The notes: generated by a model from the sequence alone, not told the origin. DNA of 64,000 bases from Sphagnum compactum (GCA_965153455.1 OZ234493.1:14808213-14872212); one strand, 5' to 3'; shown: positions 11,603-26,593, numbered from the stretch's first letter. Program-made: numbers and translations.

Positions 11603-14600
11603 ATGGCGATAGCGATGGCGCTCGGTCCCTTGACGACTATCTCTGGACATCCCAAGTTGGCTTCTGCGCTTTTCGGTTTTGAAGGAGGTGCTTCGCGTCC
11701 TCACTCCCGTGATGGCAAGCTGAATTGTAGGCAACGAGGAGTTTCTACCACAGCACAAGCTGCCAGGCAAAGCGACTATGGAGGTGAGTGGATCTCTTGG
11801 TTTCTTCTCTACGGGAGTAGGGGAATTTTTGCGCTGGTTTGTGTGTGCTTTCTTTTCTTTTCAATACTTAGGCGCTGAGTTTAGAGATCGGTTCGATTCT
11901 TTCATATGGAGTGTAGTCGATGAGCTTTTGTGCGAGATTTTTATCTGTAAGGTGCAATTTGATAGATGTTATTGTTGTTGTTTGGCTTAGCATCAACGAT
12001 TGATTGTCCATTGCGCTAGGGTTTCTGGTCTCCTTTAAGAACTCGCTGGAATTCTGTTGCCAATATTTCATGTGCATTCGAGATGTGTGACTCGGTTTTT
12101 TTTAGGGGATCCCTGAGATATCACTGGATATGTCGAAGTGTGGAAAGCTAGGGTGGCCGAGTTTTTGGGAGCAATTTGAGTAATTAGCTGCCTGGTTGAG
12201 CCATTACAAACTGTGCCTACTTGTTATAAGTTTAGCAATAGGAAAGAGGTGGTAATTCAGGCAGCTTGAATCGGTAGACAAAGTCTTTGTTCTTCCGCAG
12301 ATTTGCAAGAATTTCAGATGAAGACAAATGGTTTGGAAAATGCATTGGTGAAAACCTTAGGGGGTGCATCCTTTTGAGGAAAGGTTCTTGAGGGATTGAG
12401 ATGACTTTTTGAGGTTTATGCATGAGTTTACTGAGTGCAGCTGCTATGGTAGAACCACCTACAGATTGGAGACAAAAGTCAAAGCCTATCAAGCCTGGAT
12501 CCACTTATCCTGCCAAGGATCACTGCAGGCATGTTCTTCAGCTAAAAATCCCTTTGCAATTGAGTTGAAAAAATCCTAGTTTCTGAAATGTGCTCTAGAT
12601 GCTGTGTGCTGCTTTATGACTCTTGGAAGCAGAACTGCAGGGTTAGGCTGTTGTATGGTGCCACTGTTTCTTCCTACATGCTGTGAATGTTATCTGCTTG
12701 TCATCGGGTGCAACTGCAGACTGAAGGGGCAGTGTGGATGGCAGTCAATGTGGATTGTGTGACACATATTACATAGCACATGTGCGAGATGCCTGTGCAT
12801 TTTTAGGAGATGGCATGTCCAGGGTTGAGGTGCCTTCTCCTCCCTTGCTTGTTTAGACTGAATGACGTTGTCATTTTAGAGCTTGTGTCAAGCCTAACCA
12901 ACGACTGAAATGAATGCATTGCCACCATTTTGGCATGTATTCATGGTGTCAAAAGGCACTGGAACCTGAGGTTCATGGACGTGGTCGGGATCCAAATGCA
13001 ATGGACGATCTTTTCTTTGGAGTACATGATGAAATGTTGTATGCTCGCAAAAGTGAGCCTATACAAGGTGCGTGATTGGTTCCAGCATGATCATTCAGAG
13101 GATTCTTTTTGAATGTCCTCAGCCGCCCGATCTGCACCAGCATCTTTGAACATGTATCTCCTCTTTATTGATGCAAATCCATTCAATTTGTTGCATGTCT
13201 GACAGGTGCCCAATGGACTGGTATTGTAACAGCAATTTCTATGGAAATGCTGCGAGCAAACATTGTTGATGCAGTGGTTTGTGTACAAAGGTTGAGCCCT
13301 GTTCCCTATATCACATTTTGGAAAGGAAAAATAAAATTATGTTTGTTCCTAGATGTAGTAGACATAGGAAATGAGAGGCAGAGGAAGACTTGTGATTTGT
13401 TGCTAATATGTTTGAGGCCCTGGTCTTTGCAGTGATCCAAATGACAGGTTCAGCCCTAGACCAGTTCTTGCCAGGTTGAGTTTCCTTTCAACCTTCTCAT
13501 TGATTTGAATAAGTTTTGGTTTCCCTCTCAAGTACAATTGCTAATGAGTTGAAACATTCCCATTGAATTTCGATTGAAGGCCATCAAGTACTTTGAAGCA
13601 CGTTTATTTTAGCAAGGACACCTGTTCTCTGAAGCACAAATTGCTTTCCTCCCTGTATTTGCTACTTGTGGACAAATTTGGATATTGAATCCTGTTTATA
13701 ATATTTCCATCTTGGGCTAACCTCAGCACTTAGAGACAGATTGCATCTTGATCTTGGGTACAGAACAGTTGAGGAAGTTTTGGCTGCGCGAGGGGTGAAG
13801 CCTACTCTTTCACCAAACCTGAATACACTAGCACTAGTTGAGGTAATTGAATCCATTCTGATTCAGTAGGTTGATCATCTGTTTCTGCATTTGTCTAACA
13901 TCATCTATTGCCATGGTGAACCCAACAAGAATGTACTCATTGACCTACCCTCAGGGTGGTTGATTGTCCTTTCTGTAGTTTGTTGGAGAGGTTGTTGGAC
14001 TGAGATGTCAGAGGCTAGGTAGACTTAAGCGGTTGTTGTACTTGCATTGATTGCTTTGTGTTGGGTTGATATCCAATCCATTGATATGTGTGTGGCAAAT
14101 GCTATTGTCTATTTCAGGCTGCAGGGGTGAAACGATTACTCTTTTGTGGTGTAGGGTGTCAAGTGCAAGGTAGGACCCCTTGATTCCTTTGAGTAGCTGC
14201 TATACCTGCTTTCAAATTTCAAAGAAAGTAATCAGCGTCTGGAACCAGCTGGGGTCGTTAAATGATTCAATTGCGTCATGGAATATTTGAAAGTGTATCT
14301 TGGAATGATTTGATTTTGCACATATATGCTGTTTTATGTTCCTGACTCTTGGATATTTGATGCTTCAATTTTTTGTCTGTTTAGCATTACGGAAAGTGGA
14401 AAAGTATTTGGGATTGGAAAAGCTGTATGTTCTTGGCACCAATTGTGGTAAGCACGTCAGCTACAGCAACCAACGTTTCCACTACCTTTAATGCATGATG
14501 TTTTGTAGCACATGTTTGATGTCGCTTTCTGACAGGGAAGTCAAGCTTGAATGTCAGTGCAAGTCAAGCTTGAAGCTCACTCATTGGAAAATGCAAACCT

Positions 14601-16844
14601 TGATTTCTGTGGTCTGATTTGAGAAAGAATGTGGGTCAGTTTGTGATGTAGTCCAAATGGAAGAAGTACATGAATAGCAACCAGAGTCAATGGTTTGTGC
14701 TGTGAAAGGATGATGCTTCATATTCTGAAAGAGTTCATTTCCCTTCTTATGATTTTAAAAAAAAAAACCCTCTTATTGCATGGACAACAAGTCATGTGTA
14801 TTGATGGGGGTCTCAGTGGACAATGGGCCTAGGCAGGGACTTGACAAATTTCTGAAGGCTGCCAGTGATGACCCTGACACAGTACTCCATTATGAGTTTA
14901 TGCAGGACTACAAGGTTTTGCTTGGTCTCTTCATCTTTCAAACTTTGATGAGTGGGAGAGGGAATGAAAGAAACTTCTGAAACTTAAGCATGAGGTATTT
15001 TATGCAGCACGGGTTAATACTATATAAGGACATGCACTGAGTAATATACCATCACTTTGCAGGTGCACCTAAAGCATTTGGACGGCCGTAATGAGGAGGT
15101 AAGGTACTTTACCGAATTCAATTAAGGGATGTTTCTACTGCATCTCTCAAGGATCTTGCAAGCATCTGACAATGCTCATCATTGATATCCAGGTCCCCTA
15201 CTTCTGCTTACCAGCTGATGATTTGACTGATGTGATTGCTCCCTCATGCTACAGGTCACTCTTTTCTTCATGAATTATTTTATGCAGTAACTTGCCACAC
15301 TGATGTTTCTGTGGTAGAATTCATCATATCTGACACACATGGTTACCAGGAATTTGGAAAATAGGCATCTCTGTTACCATATGTGATGAAAGTGAGGCTT
15401 TGAATTTTTTTTTTTGGCATAACATGTTTTCTATCTTGTGGTGGAGGATTGCAGCTGCTTTGACTATACAAATGGCCTGGCAGTAAGCCATCGTTACCCT
15501 TTGTCTCATGTGCATGGAGTCAACAATCTGCATTATCTATTGCTGGCTGTCCCTCATTATGTGCAAGGCAATTTTTGGGCTTGTTCATGATAGAGGCAAT
15601 ATCAAATGACAAGGTGTGTTTGTGGAAACAGGATTTGGTAGTTGGATACATGGGAGTGCCCAAGTATGCAGGGGTGCCCATGACAAAACATCCTCAATAT
15701 ATAACTGTTAGGTGACTAATCAAAAGCCCTCCAGTCTCCCATCTGCTGTTTCAAATGTTTCCTCATGAGGTGGATTTGCATTTTTAACCAACTGATCAGG
15801 CTGTTTTGTCCTTGTCTGGAAAGCCTTTTGAAAGTTTCTTTGCTCAGACTGATGGATGTACTTTGTGTGTGAGTGAACATTGCAGAAACAAGCGAGGAAA
15901 GGAGATGCTGGATCTAGTGCGACCTCTTCTGGACATTACTCCTACCATCAGCACTGTGTGTAACTTCTTCCTTTCAAGCTAGTCTTGGGATTAAATTGAT
16001 ATTTTCATGACATCTTACCATGATTCTACTGGTGCTGTAATCTACAGGGCAACAGAAAACCCTTTGTGATGGAAACTGTGAAAGCAGATGACAAGGCAAA
16101 GCTAGGTACACAACTCTGGCAACAAGATTCTGGCTCAGTCACAGCCACTCCTTCATGATTCAGCAGCTGAATATTCTACTTCTATTTTGACAGAGGGCAT
16201 GTCACTCCCTCATGTATAAGTCAGTGGCTACTTAGCCCCTATTCTGGCAGAGAAATGATGAACACAATGATGTGACTGTGTCCCAGGTCAAGGAAAAACT
16301 CAGCCAGCACCAAGATTTGTGGGAAACTTGATTGCTTTCCTTCTCAATTTGGTGTGTCAATCTTTTCCTTCAAAATCAAAGTTGGAAATCCCTCCCTTTG
16401 GATGTTGTGTTGATGTTGTAGTCAATAACAACAGACTTGGAAATGACCGTGGTTAGTGTCTCCAGGTTGCAGTGCTTCCACATGGTGGACTAGAAACTGA
16501 CAATATTGGGCACTGATTTGTTCAGGTTGGACCCAAGGGCTTGGAGTTTGGACGGTATTCATTGGACTATCATAACATTCGCAACTACCTTCATGTATAC
16601 AGAGCTTGGGGCAAGTCAAGGTAAAATTGCCTATTACATAAAAGTGCTTGAAATATCTGTCAACATTCCTCTGGATGCTGTTGCCTTTCTGGTGCAAGAA
16701 TTCCATACTGATCTTTGAGAGTCAAACTTTGTTCATTGGAGAATCAGGGCAGAGCGGCACATTCCATCTTATGCGAAGAAGTTGGTGGCCATGTATAACG
16801 AGAGGGGGGAAATCGACAAGCTTCTGAAGGATGGGACAAAGTGA
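11603..16844 (+). CDS. HCAR: 7-hydroxymethyl chlorophyll a reductase, 19 exons, complete
   Basis: HCAR reduces 7-hydroxymethyl chlorophyll a to chlorophyll a, the last step of chlorophyll b-to-a conversion in the chloroplast, using FAD, two [4Fe-4S] clusters and reduced ferredoxin. Exons: 11603-11783, 12441-12528, 12745-12829, 12956-13067, 13206-13290, 13433-13474, 13764-13842, 14118-14169, 14385-14447, 14817-14914, 15063-15098, 15193-15254, 15455-15482, 15632-15711, 15886-15955, 16048-16105, 16287-16351, 16526-16620, 16748-16844. They join in phase to 1476 bases (491 residues; Arabidopsis is about 462). Residues 1-60 resemble a plastid transit peptide. Cysteines stand in CSQCGLC (89-95), FCGVGC (233-238), GTNC (262) and SCYSC (325-329). 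The family motifs YYIAHV, GAQWTGIV, ARGVKPTLSPNLNT, HYEFMQDYK and PSYAKKLV are present. No disabling change was found. The second intron starts with GC. An in-frame ATG at 11564 would add 13 residues; 11603 (MAIAMALG) looks more like a transit-peptide start. Confidence 0.93.
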
Positions 16845-19800
16845 TCACATCTCCATGCTATACACAATATTCTGCAGTTATCATCACCACCCCTAGTGTT
16901 GCATGTGAGGTATAATACATAATATCGCATCAAGGTTGTAAAGATCTATCTGGCACTTTCAGTTTCAATTGTCAATGCAGGTAGTGATTGCGCTGGAGAT
17001 TTGCATTTCAAGTTTGAAATAAGGTGATTTCATGTCTGTCAGCCATGAGATCAGATTTTACAAAAAGAATGCACAACATTACATAGCATCTGAGAATTCT
17101 TTCTTGATAAACTTTTTTGATGACTGAACTTGGGTAGTGCCAAACTTTGGATTACCAATTGTTCCATTATTGTTGTTCATTGAAAATTGGATTTGGGAAC
17201 AGCTTTGGACTGTATAATTGTTTACAAGCATCCTTTCTGGATGAATGAAACTGGAGCTTTTGTTCCTCTGAGAACATTCAACTTAGTAACTTTTATTTAT
17301 GCTTTTATTTGATTTTATCATCCTCGAACGCAATATACAATAAATACTTAACACTATATGTGATTTGTGTTGCAAACAATAGTAATGGTTAGTTATAAGA
17401 TGGAAAATGTAATCTTTTGTCTCGACAGATGGATGGTACTCAAAACCCGTTTTCAAAATCAAATATTAGTTTAAATTTAGCTTTGGAATTGCACTATTAC
17501 TCTCCAGAATTATGAATTATGATTACGTGGTAACATAAATTGTGGTTGTAATTTGAATGCAAGATATCTCGATTTGCGATTTGTCCACTAAGTTTATGTT
17601 CATCTAGAATGACAATATTGTATTAATGCATAAGTCCATACATGATTTAATCATGTACTGAAAGTGGTTCTTCTGCAAAAAAATAACAATGTTCAAGTTA
17701 TATTTATTCATAAGATCTCATAATGTTGTTGATGAAGATGTGTTTCTTAACGTGTTTATCTTGAAGTCTCCAATTGTTATGGTTGGGCAATAGTTTCTTG
17801 CACCTTACTTAGAGGTATATATAGAGCTTTTCATCTATATTTGTTGAAAGATCCAATGATGAATTTGGCACTTGATTTTGTTGTTGAAATTGTTTGTGAT
17901 AAAGACAATACTCGATCATAAAGTATCATGGTTTTTTTGTTCATTGTAACATGACAAAATATTGAAATTTCTTTAATATGACATTGTAAATTTCTTGAGT
18001 TGCATGAATGTTTTGGTTTTTTTTTTTTCATTCAACAAAGAATGTGGGATACTAACAAGTGTGGATCTACCAAATAATCTAAAAAACGTAAGTTTACATA
18101 ACAAGTGTGGAGAGACTATTATGACTATAAATTTTCTGTATTAAGATTTGTGACAAGCAATTAATGGTTTGTATTGTGCATTTGTTTTAAGATGAAACGA
18201 TTCTTTTTCAATAAGGGAATGTACTTGGAATTTTTTTGTTTGATAATGCAAAAACTAAATACAAGTGTTCTTTTGGAATGAATTATGGATTAAATTGTGT
18301 ATGTTAAACCATGTTTTGTTACACCAATTGAGTCAAGTGTCAAATTGTTGAGACTTAACTTTTTTGCACAATGTATATTATGTGTTGTAACAAGTGGAAT
18401 ATAGAATTGAATTATCATAATGATATGAAAAAGGTAACTATTTATTTGCAGTTTGGAAAAATGTTTTATTTATTGGGTGTCCACTTTTTGTTTTGTCCAA
18501 GGAATTTTTCATGGACGTGCGAATGTATTATTCTTATGTTAATTTTGATTCACAAGTTTTGAAATTTTTGTCTAGATTATGTGTAATTTAAAAAAATTTA
18601 TATGCACCATTTATGAGACCTTTTGGTATAAAGTATTTTTTTACACATAATATTCAATTAAGATATTTTTAATGTAATAATTCATAGTGTGGGCTAGTTG
18701 TTTGACTTATCATCATAAATAATTTAAAAATGTGGATGATGCTTCAAATATTGAATGCAAATGTAAAAAAATTGCAATGCATTAAAAAATAATTGAAGAA
18801 TGAAAATTTTAAATGGCATTAAAATATAAAAATATAGAAAACTAAAATAATCCTAGTGAAAATGTAAAACTAAATTGTAATTTGAACATTTACAAATTTG
18901 AACAATTGTTTAGCCTTGAATTAGTCACAAATGTTATTATCACTACTATCTTGATGACTATAATCTTATTTGACATAGATATGAAAATTAATTTGACAAT
19001 TTACATTAAACGACATTTGTCGAATGTTAATTAATTTTGGATCATACAATTTAAGGTCAATAAATTGTCAATACCTAACACTTATGTAAATAAGTAAAGA
19101 AAGTAGGCCTATGGAAATAAGTAAATAAGCTTAAGTTAGTTAGTTAGGTTTAAAGTAATCTTATTATACTTTTATTATCTCATTTGTTACAGGTATTATT
19201 AACCATAATAATCAATGTTTAATAATAACAAAATAAAAATAATTTCCTTAAGTATAATAACCCTTGGATACACTTGTACTTAGATGGCCTTAATATGTTC
19301 CATATATATATATATATATATAATGCATGATTGATATATTTTTATAGGATTTAGTTACATAAAATTCTAATACACCCAATATACATATTTGTATTATACA
19401 TTTTTACATCTTAATATGCCCCCAATATTTTTTTAAATACCTTTAATGGACTCTAATATACATGTAGGGCTATAATTAATTTTCGTCACGTTTGCAATTA
19501 ATCGGACATATAAAACCTTTTCTGGAAGTAAACCAAACTAAAAATTGTCTTCTTGGAAGGACAAAGAAAATAATAATCACAAACTAATTGCAATGTAATT
19601 ATAAAAATGACCAAACATAACAAATAGTTGCAAAAATGACCGAAACTAATTACAAATGACATTTCATTCTATAGAGTGGTTACAAAACCATAATTCCTGT
19701 AATGGTTATTTTTCGTTATTTTAAATCTACTTTCCTTTGTTCCCACTATTGCACCATGTGGTCACCTAATGTTTTTGTATTGTGTCATCAATGATTTCAT

Positions 19801-22800
19801 CAAATGCTAACTATTATGTGAATTTATGTTATAATTCCACATTGAAATTAGATGGCCACCCAATGAGCTCAAGTTTTCAAATCCTCAAAAAACAAAAGCA
19901 TGTGCACTTCTTTTTTGACATGTGTGATCACAATTGCTCCCAAATCTAAATTAAGTGGCCACATGAGATTGTCTTTAACATTGAATTTTGTTCTTACAAT
20001 TGAGTTGTGTGGTGATGCGATTTGATCTACTTTTCTGTCACCACAAAACAAGGCCACATTTGTAATTTACTTTTTAATTTACAATTAAATCACGTGGTTG
20101 CTTAGTCTTTTTTTTTCTTTGTTCAAAAGAAACCATAAATTTTAGAAATATCAACACTCCTTTAAATAATTCAAGATTGTAATTCCTATCTTTTGTGCTC
20201 ACAATTATATGTTATGTTGACCCACTTTTTTTTATGCATTTGGTTTATTATTCCTTTGTATCAAAGTTCTTTATCACAATGTTTTGAAGTTCTTTTAAAA
20301 AGTTTCATAGATTTAGGACAAAGGACTTTTGTACATGAATCATAACATGTTTGATCATCAACCTAAAAATAAACAAGGATTTTGCAAATCCAAGAATTTA
20401 TTATAAGACTCAGTCTTCAAATCACATCAAATCAAAATCATCCTTGGGTTTTGTAATGTCTATGAATTCACAACAACTTATGATTTCAAAATCTTTAATT
20501 GTTAAATTTGCAAAATTACACTAGAAAAAATTTCATCGTTTGTAACAAAAAAACAATAACTATAGGTCTTTAATGATTTTATCAATGACTATAATCATAA
20601 ATATAACCATGAATATTACATGTAAAAAGGGGCATAAACATCTTTGGGTGGACCCACCAAGTGTCATGAACACAAAAATTAAGAAAACGACTAATGAAAA
20701 GACAGACCTAAGCGTAAAACGAAACACAAAATATAAAAATCAAAACAAAATCATAAGAGGCTAAAGACAAGAACATGAAGTGTGCAAATGAAAATGCAAA
20801 TTTTTTTAATTGTGATAACACGAAAATGTAAATACAAAAGGTACAAAACAAGGTTATAAAACAAGATTATATTTCAAATTAATGTTGAACAAACTAAAAG
20901 TAATAAAGGGGTCCCACCTTTATTTATATTCCTTTGAGAACTTAAGTTAAAAAAAATTCCATCAAAATTTCCATGTGCCCATTGATTAAATTTTTACAGA
21001 AAAATACTTCCTAACTACAAATGAACTACGAGTTAATTAAGACTAAATTAGAAGTGAACTAGGAATTGATGAATTAAAAATGAATTAAGAATGAACTATT
21101 AATGAACCATGAGTCATAGATGAACATCCATATGAATGAACTCCATTTGTCATGTGAAAATGATGTTCTTACATTCTATGTGATAAAAAAATACTTAACT
21201 TCTTAGAATGTAGATATTTCAATTCAAAAAAAAAAATTTTTTTTTTTGTAGTTGACAACATTGAATGTTCAAAGTTTATGTACATTATGTAGTTTAAGGA
21301 ATATCCTAGAGATTTAAATTTTGTTTCTCTCCATGTTTTTGAATGTCTATTTTCTATTGTTGAAAGTGTTGAAGGGGATTTCTTTTTATACTTACATGCA
21401 TTTTATTTTTGTGCATGAAAATAAAAAACAACCTTCAAATCTTTCAAAAATTACTAATCTATGCCTATGTAGGCAATCTTTTTCAAGCCCCTATTGATAG
21501 AAAACTTTTCACTTTCTAACTATGGATGTAACATTGCCTTTAAGTGCAAAGTGATGATTGACTAGTAATTAATATAAAAAATTGCATGTTTGTTGTTTAC
21601 CACCACTTTGTACTAAATCATAAACAATAATTTGTGAACTAAATGATTTGTGCATGTGTGAGCCTCATGTGCAATCCACCTAAAAGAACATGGTGATAGT
21701 GAGGAGCTATGGATAACCAAAAAAAAAAGAGGGCGTTTATTAAAACTCTTTAAAAGATGCAAAAGAAAGTTCCCAAATTGCAAATGGAAGATGTTCTTTG
21801 ACTAAGGAACAAGAAAGGTGACATGTATATGCAACATTGCAAAAAAATCTTAAATGAGCTCACTTTGATGGGGGTCATTGAGTAGTAGAAATTGAATGCC
21901 AACAACAAGCAAATGTTCTTCCAACTTGTGTTGCAATAAAGATTGTGTGATGGTGAAACTTAATAGACATGGGTTTCACCCAAATGAAAATATGCATGCC
22001 ACTCTAGAAAAGCCAAGCATGATTTTCACATCTATGGAACATGTTGCTTAATGGAATCTCAAATAAATCTCAAGCTCTTTCTAAACAAAAACTTGAAGGT
22101 GATGATGTCTTTGAATGTGTGTTCTCCTTTGATTCAAAAGAAGAATATTTTATAATACAACAAATTTTTGAACATTCTAGCAATAAATTGTACTTATTAA
22201 TCTATTGCCTACAATGAAGTTGGAGCTCTTACTAATGTTAAAAAATGAAGTTGTAGGAGTCAAGTTTCTTGTATGAATTTGTAAGTCTTATTGAAGAATA
22301 AAATTGTAGACTTCTACTCTTATGGTTTAGTGGTTTAGTTTTTTAGGTACTTGATTTTGTTGTGTTGGTAGATTGTACTTGCAAAGGTTGTTTTAGTACT
22401 TCAATGAAGAATGTTGCAATTGTTGGTTTAATGCGAGAAGAAAATTCCATTTTTTTTGGGAAGTATATTGGTCTTTCAAGTACTTGCATGCCTTATGAAA
22501 TAATATTCTAGTGGTATTCCCATTTTATCATTTTGGTCCTATCTAGAAGTCTTGTTTCAAAATACTGATAGTCAAGGTTCTTGTTGTTTGTTTTGTAGTA
22601 TTTGTGTACTTCATGCATTTTTGCATTTGCCTATGATATGTTTGGTCGTATCTACTTTTTGTTTACCATAATACCATGGCAAGTTGAACATTTTGATGCT
22701 GAATAACTATTTCATTTTCAAGATTCCATGTATAAGTTTTTTTTCCAAAAATCATAAAAAATTCCATATTTTCCTTCACAAAATTTCCTTCTTTAAAAAA

Positions 22801-24170
22801 CAGTTTCAAAAAATCTCAGCATTTCTGAAAACAATACAATAGAGTGTTGAAGCTGCCAAGGTACTTCATGGTAGAACAATTACCAAGGTTTCAAGTATGG
22901 CATAGTCTATGCCTTCAAGTGGGTGCTGCAGTGTTTCTTTGAAGCTCAAAGGAGTTCAATGTTACACACAATGTAATTTTTGCAATTGTGCAACAATTTT
23001 CTAGTCATCATAATACAAGAAGCTGAGATTCAGTCCCAACCCAAAGTACCTACAGTCTGTAACCCAAGCAGATTCTGGCAAATGCTTCAACCACAAATCC
23101 TTTGTGCACTTGAAGATCCAAGGATTTTGTCTATGTAAAACTTGAGTAGATTTCTTTTCTAGAGGTTTTGTCTATCCAAAACTTGTCCCTCTAGAAGAAT
23201 TACTGAACAAAAAAGTGCTTTTTTGAATGAGAATGTGTTGATTTAGATTACAACTTAGAGGAGTGTGGATAATTTGTAAAGTGGATTGGAAAGAGGAAAG
23301 GTTCATCCATAATCAAAACCAAGCTCCATTGGAGCTAGAACATATCCTGGGTTGATTTGAGTTGCATGTGCCTATTGGGTTTTTGTGATCTCTTCAATTC
23401 CAGAGATTATCATTCTTGACATTGATTTCATCTTTGGTAAGTAGACCCCAAAGTGAGTTACATGAAGGAACCCAAATGTCAATATGTACATAATGTTAGC
23501 AAATTATGAAAAAACAAACACTTGGGTATGTCTTGAAATCTTGTATTTAACCCCTAAATGTCAGATAGGCATGGTATGGGTTGCTTTTCAGTGTAAATTC
23601 TCACTGTCCTGACGATTACAGGTTAAAACAATAAGTGAATTTCTTTTATGGATTTCCAGAGGTTGTGGACTTTTCGTTTCCAAGTTAGCAAACCTTCAAC
23701 TAGTCCATAACAAATTGTTCTTTTTTGACATGGGACATGATTGTCAATTGGGAATTCACAAATTGCATAGAGCTAATAATCATCATAAGAGAAAAGAGGA
23801 GATTTGATGGAATTTATTTAAGGTTTGTAGTTGCAAGAATGTGTATGTAGGTTGTAGGCCAACAAGCATACACTTCTTTTGCTGAAAAGAAAAGGCTTTT
23901 GCTTCATATGGCCTCTCCATAAATTTTGGGGCCTACTACACCTGAGGGTGGAAACTTGGCATTCTTGCAACTTATACTTGACATTCTTGGATTAAAAACA
24001 ACTTCCTAACAATTCACAATTGAATACACAATAATTCATAAAGGATTGGGAGACACATTCAACTTTGGGAAGTTAATGAATTATTTAACTGCATCATTCC
24101 AAAATATACACTCTACCTTTGAAAAATTGATACTTTTTTTGTGAGAAGATAGAAAAATGTCTTAGTTAGC
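16845..24170. other. Long AT-rich spacer, no gene seen
   Basis: The first few hundred bases probably hold the HCAR 3' UTR. The rest is AT-rich with homopolymer runs and an (AT) microsatellite at 19302-19322. Around 21016-21125 there is a loose repeat of GAACTAnGAATT-like words. No transposon protein motif was recognised. Confidence 0.55.
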
Positions 24171-25300
24171 ATTGGTAAACCGCGAGGAGGTTACCGCCCC
24201 TTGTCAAGGCTGGGCTCTAAATGTGTATATTTACAGCAATTGAGAGGGAGGTTGGGCAATAAGGGAAGGACCAAAGAGGTAGGGTTAGGAGGGGCCAAGT
24301 GACCATGTGGATTGCTGTTAAATGCTTGTACCATGTATAAACAAGGAGTGCATCACACTGCAGCCGTGTCATTTACATTAAAAAGTATCTTAAGGCAAAA
24401 GAAGAATTATGGAAACTCAAATATATTTCACCATGCAAAAATTTATAATCTTCAGAAAATCCTCTAAAAGAAACCAAAATCCTTCAAAATATTATAACTC
24501 TATAACTAATCTCAAGTTTCAACACAAGCCAGAATATCATCATATTTCAAAAATCCTCATATAAAAATAGACCTATTATTATTATTACCTAGTAGGGGCC
24601 AAAATCCCTTAAGCTACTATACTCTATAATGAATCTAAACACAACAATATCCTTGCCTTGGTAGGCAAGGCCAACCAATAGAAAATAGAGTATGGTTTAC
24701 ACAAAGTTTAGTGCACATAGGTGCATTCTGCCTCCTATTGAGTCACTAGGATGAGGCCTTTAGGCTCATTATCTGTAGGGACAAACTGGAGGCTGGATGT
24801 GCCCTAGGGTGCGTTCCCTAGCCTGTAGGACCACAGGTAGGTAGGTAGGAAAATGGATAATAGAGCGGAATAGGTAGGTAGGAAATGATTTTTCTGCTGG
24901 TGCTTTATGTTGGGTAACACCCTCAAAGCACGCACCGCTCCTTGGGCGTTACCCTACTCATAAAAATACCTACAGAATTTACTAGGTATGGTCCTTTTTA
25001 CATAGACAAATCCTAATCACCTAATCCTCAACACCAAATGTGTTGGGGTTGGCTTTCATATGGTACCCAACACACAACCAAGTGCAAAATGTATCTCGCC
25101 CTCAAAGATGGGTGTTACAAAGTCTTTCTATCTACATAGGTAACAACTTTGAGCACAAATACCTAATAAAGAACCAAGCCCCAAAGGTGTGAGAGAGATA
25201 GATAGTGACTATTGACCAACACCCAACAACAACTTACCTTCCCACTTTTATGTATAAAGAGGTTACGATGTTTGTACCATATAGGACTCACTAATTTGAA
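24171..25300. other. Unclassified low-copy-looking spacer
   Basis: A more GC-rich patch (24180-24360) and a short perfect inverted repeat CCTTGCCT/AGGCAAGG (about 24651-24670) followed by GTAGGTAGGTAGG. Probably an old repeat, but no family is recognised and no coding frame is evident. Confidence 0.3.
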
Positions 25301-25306
25301 GAGATT

Positions 25307-25555
25307 TCAAGAAGGAAACACTTGAAGTGCATTAGAGTTATCCATAAAGTCATCCCCAGTATGAACCCTTGTTCGATCCTTTGTTTTCCATCTCATTCCT
25401 AGTTTAAGGGCATTTGCAATGTCGGCCAAACTGGGGATGAAAACACAAAATTTAGGTGAACTATAAAGCTGCCCAATTTTGGTTTGGGCTGTATGGGTTC
25501 TTAGGTTGTAACATTCTAAGGTTTGTTTGGTTATATAGGCTTTAGGGTTCGACAT
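25307..25555 (-). CDS. Possible small ORF behind a telo-box-like leader
   Basis: On the minus strand an 82-residue open frame starts at 25555 (MSNPKAYITKQTLECYNL). Its upstream sequence holds several AACCCTAAA words (25556-25610), the telo-box motif common in 5' leaders of plant ribosomal-protein and housekeeping genes. The protein resembles nothing I know, and no further exon was found. The leader-like words could equally be degenerate telomere-type repeat. Reported with low confidence. Confidence 0.2.
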   Translation of the reverse strand: MSNPKAYITKQTLECYNLRTHTAQTKIGQLYSSPKFCVFIPSLADIANALKLGMRWKTKDRTRVHTGDDFMDNSNALQVFPS

Positions 25556-26593
25556 TTTTAGGTGGTGGATTTTTAGGGTTTTAGGGTTCTGGGTTTTAAG
25601 GGTTTAAATGGCACTATTTGATATTTGTTCATGTGTACAGGAGACATGAACTTTGTGTGTCATCAACATGATGGGATATGATAAATTCTGAAACGATACT
25701 CTGGGTCCCAAGAAGGCTTTTAACATTGGCCTATGATTTGTGGGTATGCAAGGGATTTAGATAAGTTCCATTGGCAAAAAGCATTTGTGTGATTTGTGGG
25801 GTTCAAGAATTCATGTGTACATGATTAAAAAATGATAAAAAATAAAGTGTATGAGGGGAGTAGGTCTAGAGTTATATAGATTATGGGAGAAGCACTAGGT
25901 AAGTAGTAGATGGTGTGTAAATAGGAAACACTTTGTCATTTTATTCCTCTCCCATAGCTACTACCATCAGTTCCGGGCAATTGAAAATTTTCAGAATCAA
26001 AACAACTGTTGGGTTTGGGTAGTTGAAAAAAAAATCAGATTCAAAGAACCGTTGGGTTCACCATATTTCTAAAGCTTCAAAGAACCGTTGGGTTTGATGA
26101 AAGAACCAACAAAGACCTGGCAGTTTTAGGCGGATATATCCCCCCCCCCCAAATTTTTTTTTTGAAAAGTCTGATAATATGTAATGACTGGGTATTTTTT
26201 TTTTTTGATAACCGTGGTTATATATCAAAACTGCGTATTTGGTTTTTTATTTATTTTAATAACCACAATTATCAACTTAGACAGAGCATTAACCAAAAGT
26301 TGATTGCTGGTTCTGGTCTAGGGTAGTAAGAATTGGACTAGAACCGGGTAGGCTTTTCAAAACCAAAATCAAGATTGAAATTTCTTTTATATGTAGAAGA
26401 AATGGACTTGAAACTGGATTCCTGAATTCCATTTATGTATGTTATCAAAATTAGTCTAATTATTTTTCAGAACCAAAACCAGAGGTTCTTCATAAAGATA
26501 AAGAATTGACTAACATGAGGGATTACCTCCTTAGTGTGATAGTGGAGAAGTAGGAGGGTTTATAGGGGATAGGTTCATCCACAATTGAGTCTT

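Noticed and set aside
16845-24170. Search for copia or other retrotransposon motifs in the long AT-rich spacer
   Set aside because: No catalytic box or ordered set of motifs was found; short open frames are within chance for the composition.
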